From NCBI GenBank assembly GCA_031772625.1, contig CM062805.1, forward strand, positions 516,192,102 through 516,256,101: DNA of 64,000 nucleotides, written 5' to 3'. This stretch comes from Pinus tabuliformis. Lineage: Eukaryota > Streptophyta > Pinopsida > Pinales > Pinaceae. The first letter of the stretch is position 1. Each line of letters begins with the position of its first letter. Positions 34,440 through 46,797 of this stretch are shown one piece after another. A program made the translations under genes and the position numbers. The notes below the pieces were generated by a model that made no database searches, was not told the DNA's origin, and worked only from the letters and a program-made list of their open reading frames with translations.

Positions 34440-34694
34440 CAGAACTACTCGACCATGGAATGAGAAGTACTTGGTATGATCTTCGCTTTGCAGAAATTTA
34501 GCCATTACTTATTAGCTAACCCTTTTGTTTTCTTTACAGATAATCAAGCCTTCAAATACTTAATGAAAAACCCTTTGCATCGTGGAAGAATATGCCCATG
34601 GATGTTATTATTGCAGGAGTTTGAATTCGTTGGTAGCTCTGCCAATTCGTACCTCTACCGATTCGATGTTGCATACACTGCTACCTCACCCTGA
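34440..34694 (+). pseudogene. Gypsy RNase H fragment
   Basis: The + strand encodes KLKKAKQNYSTME, a TGA at 34461, then EVLGMIFALQKFSHYLLANP, FFTDNQAFKYLM and LHRGRICPWMLLLQEFEF. These are the middle and end of gypsy RNase H, with the Asp of FFTD preserved. The TGA sits at a position that is Arg in relatives. RT and integrase are absent. Confidence 0.82.
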
Positions 34695-34959
34695 ACAAAC
34701 TGGCCACAAAAATGAAGATGCAATGGGAACATACTTGCTATAATAACAACTGGATTTTGTGCTGCTTGACACCTGCAATGCAGAAGACACTTGCGATTCA
34801 TGCAGACACCACATATAAGGAACTTCGTAATCATCGATTTATAATTGATTTAATTTAAGAACCACTTCTCTCTCCTCTTGAACTGACACGCCGAAGTGAA
34901 TAAGATTAAATATATGGATTTTATTAATTGTAGCAATTGATTCCCCAACGATAAGGTGA

Positions 34960-36600
34960 GTGGCGGCCGCTGCTATGGCTATTGTATCACTTTCATAACA
35001 GGTTTCTCACTTTCATAGCTACTTCATTCCTAGATATAGTAGTTACTTCTTTCCTAGCTATAGCTGTTAATAACATCGGTTCTTGGAGTTCTTGGCTTTA
35101 TCTAGTAGTTGTTGTCATGCATGAATGAAACGAGTAGGTGTATCTACAAGGAAGTGGTTGTTTGTGTTCCAGCCTCTACTTCTCCGTTCCTAAGCTTCCA
35201 ACTCCCCGCCCCTTTGTAGTTGAGTGGTTATTCAAAGAAATACCCTTAACCTTAGCTAACACAAAGATGCGGACAAGAGGCTTCGCTCCTTGATTCATGT
35301 TCTCCTTAACTAGCTTCTCTTCGTCCAGTTCAAGATCCAACTTGCAACAAGTGGAGTGCCTTTTCTTTCACTTGATATCTGTCTAAAGTTGTGGACTATA
35401 AAGAATCCAATCCGACAGTACTAGGACCTCTGCTAAAGGGAAAACCTATCTCTCGGTGGCCCCAACGAGGCGATACTAGCCAAGACAAGGTACCCACATA
35501 GAGACTTATATAGATTGAAACACGTCAATCACTTAGTTCATTGGGTTTACCATGTCCAGATAAATAACAACGTCCTCCTCCTTGAGATTCAAAGACGTAA
35601 AGGCCAGATTAATCATCCATTAATTCGGATTTGCCTTTGTAATGAGCATAGAGGCACTCGCAGTTTACCAAGTTTACTCCATTTCAGTAGAAAATCTAAC
35701 GATTCTAATTATTGATCCACCCGTTTACCTCTCGTTTGTCGATTTTCAATTGATCCAGATACGGATCTTGCCACAGAAGCAAGAAACTGTTAGATGTGGT
35801 GTGGGAAAGACCATGAAATTGCATGCTCTCTTAGCACAATTGGTAAATGTAGCTAAATGTATCTATTGTCTCAGTTGTTTCCTGGAAGTATTCACCTTTC
35901 AGGCTTGAATTAGATATCCAATAGATGAGGTGAATTAGGAGCATATATGTAAGGGTGTTAGATTCTCTAAGGGTTGGTTAGGATCAGGTCAGACCAACCC
36001 CTCTAGCTAGCTCAGGGTTTTCGGCCTTTCAGGACCTTTTTCGTATTGCCAAAGGAAGGCGCTCCATTCTAACCGACTAGGAGGGCATTGGCTCTTTTAA
36101 GTATCTTCATTCACAGTCACTCCCTTTCATTGTGATCAGCGAGTGAAAGTGACTACAGGGTGTCCGCTAGCACTAACGAGGCTAGTCCCTGCATGGATTG
36201 AACCCTACTACAACTAGCTAGTGGTCACTCCGCATCAATACTTACACTGGACGGGGACCGGGAATATCACTAGCTATAGCATGAACAAAGGGGAGCTTCT
36301 ATTTACTTCCATTTGAGCTATTGCTACTTCCTAAACATGTGTTTCAACAGGCTCTGAATCCACTCCTGGCTTTTACTCTGTTGCTATTGCTTGCTTTGGT
36401 GGTTTTGCTTCTTAAATGTGTGTTTCAACAAGCTCTACTTTGAATCCGATCGTGGCTTTTACTCTGCTTATAGCTTAGATTCTGTTGGTGCTACTTCTAA
36501 TTACTGGTATTACCGTCAGCAAGAAAATCTCCTCTTCGCCATTATTTTCTTTCTAAGGCAGGGAATAGCACTCCGCAACCCCCTTGTTTTAATTAAATAA
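34960..36600. other. Probable mitochondrial DNA transfer (NUMT)
   Basis: Base composition changes sharply here to a balanced, complex sequence without TA arrays or retroelement signals. Phrases such as GGGACCGGGAATATCACTAG and AGCTTCTCTTCGTCC have the look of plant mitochondrial intergenic DNA. No mitochondrial gene is readable. An internal duplication (about 36325-36380 and 36409-36467) shares TGTGTTTCAACARGCTCT. The call is based on texture and memory, not on a search. Confidence 0.4.
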
Positions 36601-37082
36601 AGTCATCGGTTATCAACGATGTAATGTTTTTTTTGGGAGTTGAATCTCATAATCATTGTGGAAGAAAATTTCAATTATTATTCCCACCCTGGTGGTAAAA
36701 AAGCGATTTGACTTTTCATTAATATAAATTATATTATTTCGAAAACACTAATTTATTTTAAATTATGTTCTTTTGAAAACATTAATTTGTTTTATTTTGA
36801 AATTAAAATTAAAATAAAGTATTAAGTTATAAATTTTATTGGTTGGTCGGACTAAAGTTTGGAATTTCAAAATAGATCTACTTGTCAAATTTGATGGTTT
36901 TCACACCTTCCCAACCCATTTTCACAATTTCAATAAAGAATTTTGATGACTCTGCAAAAAATTTCACTGTATTTGATAGACAAATCACCCCCTGACAATT
37001 TGCTCGTCAAATTCCATCCCTGGGTTGGACTATTTTATTTTGTGTATTTTTTAAGAAATGAAAAAATCATTACATCACATCT
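36601..37082. other. AT-rich DNA, no gene seen
   Basis: Ordinary AT-rich intergenic sequence. Confidence 0.45.
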
Positions 37083-37365
37083 TAATGGTTTACATAAAAT
37101 GTTATATATTTTCTATCATTTTATTTAATCCTCCATTTAAATAGTGTTTTTTTTAGCCGTGGTGTATCAGTAATACGTTGGACTAATCTGGGCAAAGCTC
37201 AAGATCAAACCTAGACATCTTAACGCTTTACATAACATTTCATGTATTTTCTATCATTTTATTTAATCCTCCATGCAAATAGTGTTTTTTTATCCGTGGT
37301 GTATTAGTAATACGTTGGACTAATATGGGCAAAGCCTAGGATCAAACCTAGCAGCTACCACTATA
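37083..37365 (+). repeat. Tandem duplication with tRNA-like boxes
   Basis: Two units of about 137 bp share CTATCATTTTATTTAATCCT and ACGTTGGACTAAT. Each contains GTGGTGTATCAGTAATACG and AGATCAAACCTAG, which resemble diverged A and B boxes. A duplicated SINE relic is possible. Confidence 0.6.
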
Positions 37366-37379
37366 ACACCAAGAGTATA

Positions 37380-37565
37380 TCCAAAAACTCACAAGCTAGA
37401 TATAAACTTATGACTTAACAAGAATTGAGACTCCACGGATAAGCGGGAGCCTACTCCTTGAGCCTTATCATAACTAGCCAAGGGTCTCCCCTCATGGGAT
37501 TTGAAACTGAGATATCATCCCAATGAACCAACCACCCCATTGTCCCATGAGGAGACCTTCCATGC
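37380..37565 (-). repeat. SINE-like segment
   Basis: On the - strand TTGGTTCATTGGG is followed closely by GTTTCAAATCCC (37496-37507), a good B-box form, and then by a GC-richer body. The box spacing is shorter than in a tRNA, so the call is tentative. Confidence 0.35.
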
Positions 37566-38570
37566 AAATTATTAAATGCTCTCCATAAAGCTATATGAGG
37601 GTCATCTTATAGGAGATATAATACGTGGATATGGATAAAGGATATTTTCTTAATCCATAAGAAATTATATGTCATGATCTTAGATAACTCATGGATATGG
37701 GCACTCCATTAACTTTTGGGATGTGTAGCACCAACATTTTTCCAATTGATGCTAAGACCAATTTGATTGGACTCAAGTTTGACTACATCTCATTTGTTAT
37801 TTTTACTTCTTGTTTTGTTAAATCTTTGTTCCATAATTTCAATTAATTAAGAAATCACATTATAATATACAAAATGTACAATCATCATACACATGTACCC
37901 AATAGAATGTTAACGAGTGGCCCATCTGCCTTATAGTTCCTTTACCTTAGACTTGTATGCTCCACACTAGTTTATTGTGTTGTCTATTTGTTCAATGTCA
38001 TGTGTTGTATCCCTCTAATCAGTTCACATCCTCCATATATATAGTCATGCGTCCCATTCAAAACAAACGGCTATGAATTTTGATCTTCCACTTGGTGGAC
38101 ATAACCTTGTTACACGCTTGGGTAAGAAACCCCCAATGTGTATGCGCTTGTGCCATGTACTTGATCCAACTTGTTTGTATGCTCTTACTTGTTGAACTAA
38201 CTCGATGAATAGATGTGCCACCTCGTGTGCTTAGGTGACGAAACCCCAAATTTCATTTGGGTTTTCTCAATTTGACATATTTTCATGTGTTCACTCGTGT
38301 TGAGAACTGGGACATGATGTCCATCACGCACCCATGTCATTGAGTCTATCCATATGGTTGCATCTCTCATGTTGTGTGCATCTGTCTTGTCTAATTGATT
38401 CACAATCTTGACCATTGTTGTGTACCCCACACACTATGCTAGCATGTAATGGGATGATATTGGGTGACCCATGACCCATGTCCAACATATATGCACTAGA
38501 TTTGTAGTGATGGTAATGCATGGAATTCCTGAAATTTAATTAAGCAACCCTATAACCATGAACCTAATTA
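37566..38570. other. Intergenic or element DNA, no gene seen
   Basis: No supported open frame. 38040-38520 is less AT-rich and may belong to an old LTR, but I find no matching end. Confidence 0.4.
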
Positions 38571-40160
<1,590 letters not shown>

Positions 40161-40497
40161 TGTTGGTGATTTTTGAGGTAAAATAATTTTATACTATAAA
40201 ATTTGGGCGAATCATTTTTAGAAAGAATGGAAATTGGCAAATCTTCTTTTGTTGGGAAATGCATGGAAAATTAGCCCACCTGCGAATATTAACCCCTAAA
40301 ATTTTCCCTGGTGTTATGTGTGAGGAGATTCGAGTTTCAAATCCCAAATGTTTCACATGTTCCTTTAGAAGGGGAATACGTAGGAACCTAGAGGTTATAG
40401 TGGTAGCGGTTGTAATCGACATCGTGTCATGATGTACGAGACCATCTAGTTGTCAATTCCTCTAGATATAAAAAATAAAGTGTGTGGTTCATAAGAT
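40161..40497 (+). repeat. 5' LTR of decayed gypsy F
   Basis: A 337-bp block starts TGTTGG and ends GGTTCATAAGA, directly before a primer site. Length and both ends parallel the 333-bp chromovirus LTR (TGTTGGG...TTTCATAACA), so it is probably a diverged relative whose terminal CA has mutated. The 3' LTR is not in the window. Confidence 0.65.
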
Positions 40498-40498
40498 T

Positions 40499-40510
40499 TG
40501 GTATCATAGC
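40499..40510 (+). other. Primer-binding site of gypsy F
   Basis: TGGTATCATAGC is one base from the tRNA-iMet site and is preceded by TT as in the chromovirus at 1827. Confidence 0.8.
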
Positions 40511-40585
40511 ATATGAAACTATGGTTTTGCAGCATCAAACAAGTCATCTTGGAATTTTTGTTATGATTTTTTTATAGGATGACTC

Positions 40586-42951
40586 TGTTAGTGTCAGTCT
40601 TTCCAGCCTTCCTCCAGTGATCAAATATGCTCTTACAAAGTGATCTCAGAGTGTCAAGGTCAAATTTTGTCATTTCAAAGAGTTTTCAAGCAAAATTTGG
40701 TCACTAGGCATTAGGTCTAGGGTTTGCTCTCACTCCTTCTAAAGTTGTCCAAATGTCAGTCTATGTCACTATTCAGCTGAGCCTATCATCATTCATATGG
40801 TTGTCATTATCATCTCAGTGTCTAATGAGTCATTGTACACCTTGTTAATGCTTCATTTGTGCCTTGGCAAGGTCATTTCCCTCTCCTAGGGTTTTCAAAG
40901 CCAATTTCTCTTGGACGGTCAAGTCATCGGCAAAACTTGTTTCCTGATGTTCATACACCTTCCCCTATCCTTAAAGTACCTTATCAAACACTTCCCATCC
41001 CTTAGATCCGCCAAATTCCTCATTTTTGCACAAACCCTAGTTTCTAGCTACAACCTGGCAATTTTCTAGGTTTGGCATGTGTTTTGCCCTTTTCGACCCC
41101 TTCCCCTCACTCAATCTCAGAGATTCCACTTTTCCCTACTTCCTAACATCCCTCCCCACTCCCAAAAATTTCTCAAAGAATTTATAAGCCCCCTATCCCC
41201 TTCATTTCGCTTCATTTCGACAAAATCCCTTGTTTCACACATGGGGGCAAGTTTCACTCAAATGATGTTCCAGAGCAATAAAAGATGAATTTTGGAAAAC
41301 TGAGAGAGGTTTTTGTCCAAACATGCCAAAGAAAAAAAACCTCCTTCACTTTTTGCACAGGTGTCATGGTTTTAGAGAAATGTCAAAATTACAATCGCTA
41401 GATCCAAGGCGGTTGGCCAAGGCACAAAAAAGGAAAAAGAAGACCAATCCACTCCGTATCTTGGCTGAGGCTTCACTCAAAGATCATGGAACTCAATAGC
41501 CTAGCCACAACTGAAATCCCATTTTTTTTGAGAATTTTGGGTAATTTTGGCATTTTTTGGAAATTTACAGGTTTTGGCTCCTCAACAGGTCTCACCCCCG
41601 GTGAGACCCTTTGTCATGACAGCTCCTTTTTGCAAAAACTCAGAATTTCTAGATTTTTTATGCAAAGTTACATATGCATATGGATGGACTTGAGTTTTTA
41701 TGGAGTTTTGGGCCTCCAGAAGGTCAAAATACATGCAAAATTTGACTTTCTGCCCCTTTTTTGAACTGCAGAAAGCTGTCTTGGGAGATTTGATTTTTGA
41801 TAGGGAAAATGACCTCCAAATTCAAAAATTCTAGTTGGGTTGGAAAGTAGACTCATATACCTTTCCAAAGAGCTATCCTGCACCTCATTCTGACACCGGG
41901 AAGGCCTCCAAACAGAGCTCCAAAGTGCGCAACCCGTTGAGGAAATGTGCGCGACCCGTTGAGGAAATTGTGCCAGATTTGACCAGTTCAGCCCAGAAAA
42001 CGCAGTTTGGCTCCAGTTTGACTTTTTGAGGTTGATGGTGGTCCTCTTGGATGTAATTGTGACACTTTTTGGATACTTTTACTCTTGTTTAACTCTTCTA
42101 GAAGATTCTTGCATGTAAAGGGTAAAAATTGAATATATGAACTGGTTTCCAAGTTTATAGAGGCAAGTTGTTTTGACTGCCTATTTTGTAGTGCTTAGTT
42201 TAGAAGTGGTTCAAACAACTCCTAGGATAGTGATCTCGACCCATGGAGGCAGGGAAAGAGGTTAGATCATCTATATTATGTACTTTCTTGCTCATTTTCA
42301 TGGTTGGACTCTTGAGGGAGAAGCTATCATTGTATTATTTCACTTGTATCTCTGCAATTTTTGGCTAAGGAAGACCAGGGTTTTGCAGTCATCTTTGGGA
42401 TTCTTGTGGACTCATGTGTTGATGGTGTGTTTCTTCATTTTCTTGTAAGCTTTGTTATGTGATTCATTTCCTTTCTTTACTGCTGCACATTAAACAAATG
42501 AAGTGTTAAAGTATGAATTCATGCTAGCCATGCTCTGCTTTTAAATTTGTTTAATTTCAATGTTTTCTACTGTCTAAAGGGAATTCAAAGTCATTGTTTG
42601 CTCTCTTTAGCTCCTCCTCTTTCATTCCTGATCATCCATCTCAGTTTAAGGCATCAATACAGTTTCCTACCTCGCCCCAAAGAACCCCCTGCAGAAACTG
42701 TGTCCAATCCCCGCACCCTAAATTGCAGTTCCTCAATTTGCCACCAAAAACCCCCAAATCAACCTTTATAATCAGTTTACTAGCCTAATATCAGTGTTAC
42801 CTTGTTGGTCATCTCATCCCATTGAAAATCTACCGAGATTGACCGGAGAGAGCCTTCTCCTGCCCCGTAGGGCTAGCTACGAGGCTGAATGGTTTGATGT
42901 AGCCTTGAGGTTTACCTTTCTCAGCCTGAGGTGAAATTTCAAGCGCTAACA
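40586..42951 (+). mobile_element. Probable solo LTR inserted in gypsy F leader
   Basis: A 2,366-bp block starts TGTTAGTG and ends GCTAACA, with flanks GACTC (40581-40585) and GTCTC (42952-42956), an imperfect 5-bp target duplication. The gypsy leader reads on across the block when it is removed. It holds no coding domain, primer site or purine tract, as expected for a solo LTR left by recombination. Orientation follows from TG...CA only and is not certain. Confidence 0.5.
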
Positions 42952-43559
42952 GTCTCAAATTGTGAAATTTGGAGAATATGGAGAAGAGATATCAGGGAAC
43001 ATCTAATCAAAATTTCAGATTTAGGTTGCTATATATTTTTGAGAAAAATTGCATTGCATTTAGGGTTTATGAATGGTTGTGAAACCAATTTTAAACGAGT
43101 AGTCTTGGCATATTTGTTGTAATTGGACACATGGCACACTTTACAAGTTCGCTCTTGGAAAGAGGTAAAAAATCAACAATTTTTGCAAAAGTGACCATAA
43201 CTTTCACTTCACACGTCAAAATTTGGTCAGAATTGTGTAATAATAAAGAAAAAATATTAGAGTGCTATAAGACAACATATTTAGGAGGGCTCAAAATTAG
43301 AGATATATTAAGACAAAGGTCAGAAATCCAAAAAGTCTCGAAATTAAGGTTTTAAAGATACCTAACTTACAAGTGACATAACTTTGAAATGTAATATCCA
43401 TTCTTTTAATGATTGAAAATTGCGATAAAGAGGAGTATTATTATTATTTTCTCACATGGATTCAAAGAAATATCTAAAAGATACTATATTAAAACCTCTT
43501 GAAAGTTCATCCATGAATCATGAAGAAATAAAAGATGTCTAGGACTAGGTCTCCAAGTT

Positions 43560-45980
43560 GGAAAGTCCACTGTCATAGATGCAAGAATTAGTTAAAAGGG
43601 ACATGGAAAAAAATAAGGAAGAAATGTATAATAAGATGAAGCCGTTGGAACACAAGAAGGATGGAATGGAAAAAAATATTGTAGAATCTACAAATGGGAG
43701 GCTCCTTAAGATTGATAATGTGTTTGAAGGAACTCATGAAAATAAAGGTAGTATTCAAGTTAAATAACTTGTCAATAATAATAGTTTTTCAAGTGGATTT
43801 AAGTCCAATTGTGGAGCTACTCAAGGATGTTTTCCTAAAGGAGTACCTTCCGAAGGTTGAGTTAAAGAAGTTTGATGGAACAAAGATCTCTACATGGGTG
43901 CACTAAATACAACAATATTTTGAATTAGATAATGTTATGGATGATAAGAAAAAGATTCACATAACAACTTTGAACTTTGAAATAAAAATCCTATCAATAG
44001 TATGAATGGGTAGTTAAAAGGAAGCCACATTCTTATCGTTAGACTTGGAATTTATTTACAAGAAACTTAGAATCACAATATGGAAAAGCTTGGGAACAAG
44101 ACTACTTCAATCAATTGAGAAGAATCACAAATTTTGGTGATAGTGAATATTATAATTCAAAGTTTCAGGTTTTGGCCACAACCATGGATATCATAATTAA
44201 TGATTCGTTTGTTGGAATTTTACATGGATGTATTAAAAAAATACATTAAACATGAGCTTTTCCTAAGAAAATAAAAAAAATGTTATGGGATCTATACAAG
44301 TTTTTCATCATATTCAAGCCAAGTATAAGGCTTCACATAAGTCTACCATGGGAGCACACATATGAAGCAAATATCATTTTGGGGTTCACAAGACAACCCT
44401 GTGTCAACCTAACCAAATATCACAGAAGTAAATGGAGAAAATAAATGGCATAAATTTCAAGAAAAACAATTGTTCACCTTGGAAAATAATGATGAAGAGG
44501 AAATGGAGGCATCTACACAAAGAAGTGAGGAAGAACCTGTCAACTTAAAAAAGTAGGAAATAGAGACAAATGCTATATGCAAACATTGATTGATACGTGT
44601 TAGATATATGTTAATCTATTGGCAGGTTTATCAACTCCTTAGACCCTGAATATTGTTGGTTACATTAAGAAGCAAAGGGTCATACTGTTGGTTGACTGAG
44701 GGAATTCCCATAACTTCGTTGATAAAGTATTAGTAGAACATCACAATTGTTTTGTATATCTACTGACAAATTTTCAAGTTTTAATTGTCAATGAAAGGAT
44801 TATTGATTGTGTCTGAAACTTTCGCAACATTAAACTAAGTATGGGAGAGTATAATTTGGAAAGTCCAATGCATTCCATTCCAATTGGAAGTGTAGATGTT
44901 GTTCTAGAGATTCAACGATTGACAACATTGGGTACAATTTCCACTAACTATAATGAATTTTTCAGGAGATTTGAATTAGAATGAATTCAATATGAGCTCA
45001 CATTAGAGAAATTTTGCGGTCTAAAATGGGCCTCCTAAGAAAAATGTACAACAAAAATGAACTTTATAAGAACCAATAGGATTCAGATAATGATGTCAAC
45101 CACGGGGGATGATTCACCATTTTTGGGTTAAAATGGTAAAAGTATTAAAAAATAATAAAATAATAAAACTATTTTTTCAACTTATATCCCAAATTTTTTA
45201 CTCAAATATCAAGTGGAAGCACTCGTTGGATGAAAAATTTAATTCCTCATCCAAGGAGTACCCATGCTACATAATTTTGATGGACATGAAAAATGGGAAA
45301 TACATGAAAAAATGTGACTGCAATAGCATTTTTCATGTATTTCTCATTTTTCGTGTAGTAGGTTCCATCTAAAGTATGCAACATGGGTACTCCTTTGATG
45401 AGGAATCACATTCATCATAGGAGGAATTCATTTTCAACTCTCATAGTAATGACGAGGAAAAAAACATAACTCTTGGAGGATGCCTCGTAATGATAGAGAT
45501 CTAAACAAAACCACCATTAAGGATAAATTCCCTATCCCACATATTGGTGAACTATTAGATGAGCTCCATGGTGTGGCTTATTTTGCAAAGCTTGTTCTTA
45601 AATAAGGATAGCAATAGATCATGTTAAGGCCAAGACATCTTTTAGAACACATGAAGGGAACTATGGGTTCTTGTTCATGCCTTTTGGGTTGAATAATTCC
45701 CTTTACTACTTTTCAAAACCTTTTGAACAATATTTTTTGACCCCATATTAGAAAATTTGTGATAATTTTATTTTATAATATTATTATCAATAGAAAATCA
45801 CAAGAAAAGCGCATTAAACAGGTGTATACAATTCTAAAAATTATTGAGAACATCAATTGCATGTAAAAATATCCAAATGTTCTTTTGGGAAATAAGAACT
45901 AGAGTATTTGGGTCATATTGTTTCAAAGGAAAGAGTTGAGGTGGACCCTTAAAAGATCTAAGCTATTAGAAATGGCTTAT
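43560..45980 (+). pseudogene. Gypsy F gag-protease-RT remnants
   Basis: Broken frames on the + strand show gag (LPKVELKKFDGTKISTWVH near 43850, then YFELDNVMDDKKKIH), protease (VILLVD, stop, GNSHNFVDKVL near 44690; VDVVLEIQRLTTLGTIS near 44900) and the start of RT ([20 protein letters not shown] near 45510; LGHIVSKE near 45915). Many stops and indels are present, including a stop inside the protease active-site triplet. The sequence resembles the chromovirus at 2495. It stops at 45980, where another element is inserted. Confidence 0.8.
45242..45406. mobile_element. Foldback element (MITE-like)
   Basis: Bases 45242-45315 and 45322-45406 are inverted copies at about 88%, ending ATTCCTCATC at both tips. 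The arms include CATGAAAAATG and AAATACATGAAAAA. It lies between the protease and RT parts of gypsy F. The whole would fold into one long hairpin. No clear target duplication is seen. Confidence 0.65.
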
Positions 45981-46797
45981 TGTTAATTTTTGAGTTAACG
46001 TGTTCCTTGCTTAGATCTATTACTTCATTAATCCATTAGCCCATTATTAATTCCATTAATCCATTATAAATCACAATAACCATTATCATATTACAGTAAC
46101 TGATGAAAGGATATCAAACATACATGCAGAAGACGAACCAAGACAAGAGGACACCAAATTTGGCGAATGCTAGGGAAAAACCCCAAGATTGGGAAAACCC
46201 TTTGATCAATTATTCTTATTATTATATCAAAATGTTAAACAAAGAGAGAGAGTGTGCAATAGTCAAAATTTACTTTCCAGATCGAAGTAAAAATAATCCT
46301 GTCAAATATACAGTCAAAATCTGCCCTAACTAAAAAGTCAACAACATGTTAAAGTAGCAAAAAATTGTCCTTGGAAATGCATCTCAGTCATAGGGCCCAA
46401 TAAAATTATGCCTTCAAAGGTTGTCAAAGAAAAATCAAAATAATCATGAAAATAGTGGTCAAACCTAGTCAAACTTTGCTGTTAACCCTGCAATTTGTCT
46501 GCGGTCAATGTCAACAAAATTCTTCGGTTCCTGTGCTAATAGATGCGGCCTACTAAAAACGAAATTGTAACAAAAAAACCGTAGTCAAAGGAGGTCAAAC
46601 CACCCCTAGTAAACACTGGTCAAACCTACAACAGTCTCTAAAATTCCGGCCGTGTAATTTGTCCTCCAATTTGTCCTTCTATTGCTACATGTGTGAGGAA
46701 AATATATGCCCAATAAGTTGTATGAACCAGTCAGAGAAGGAGAGAGATGATTGCATGAGTGAGTGAATTTCTAAATGAGGTTGGAGGTCTCTCTTAT
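45981..46797 (-). repeat. 3' LTR of element G, distal part
   Basis: This part ends on the - strand in AAATTAACA and joins, once element B is removed, to 59887-60128. The combined LTR of about 1,059 bp has inverted ends TGTTAA/TTAACA. It contains a GGGAAAAACCCC-type stretch common near plant LTR R regions. CTTAT at 46793-46797 is the left duplication of element B. Confidence 0.65.
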
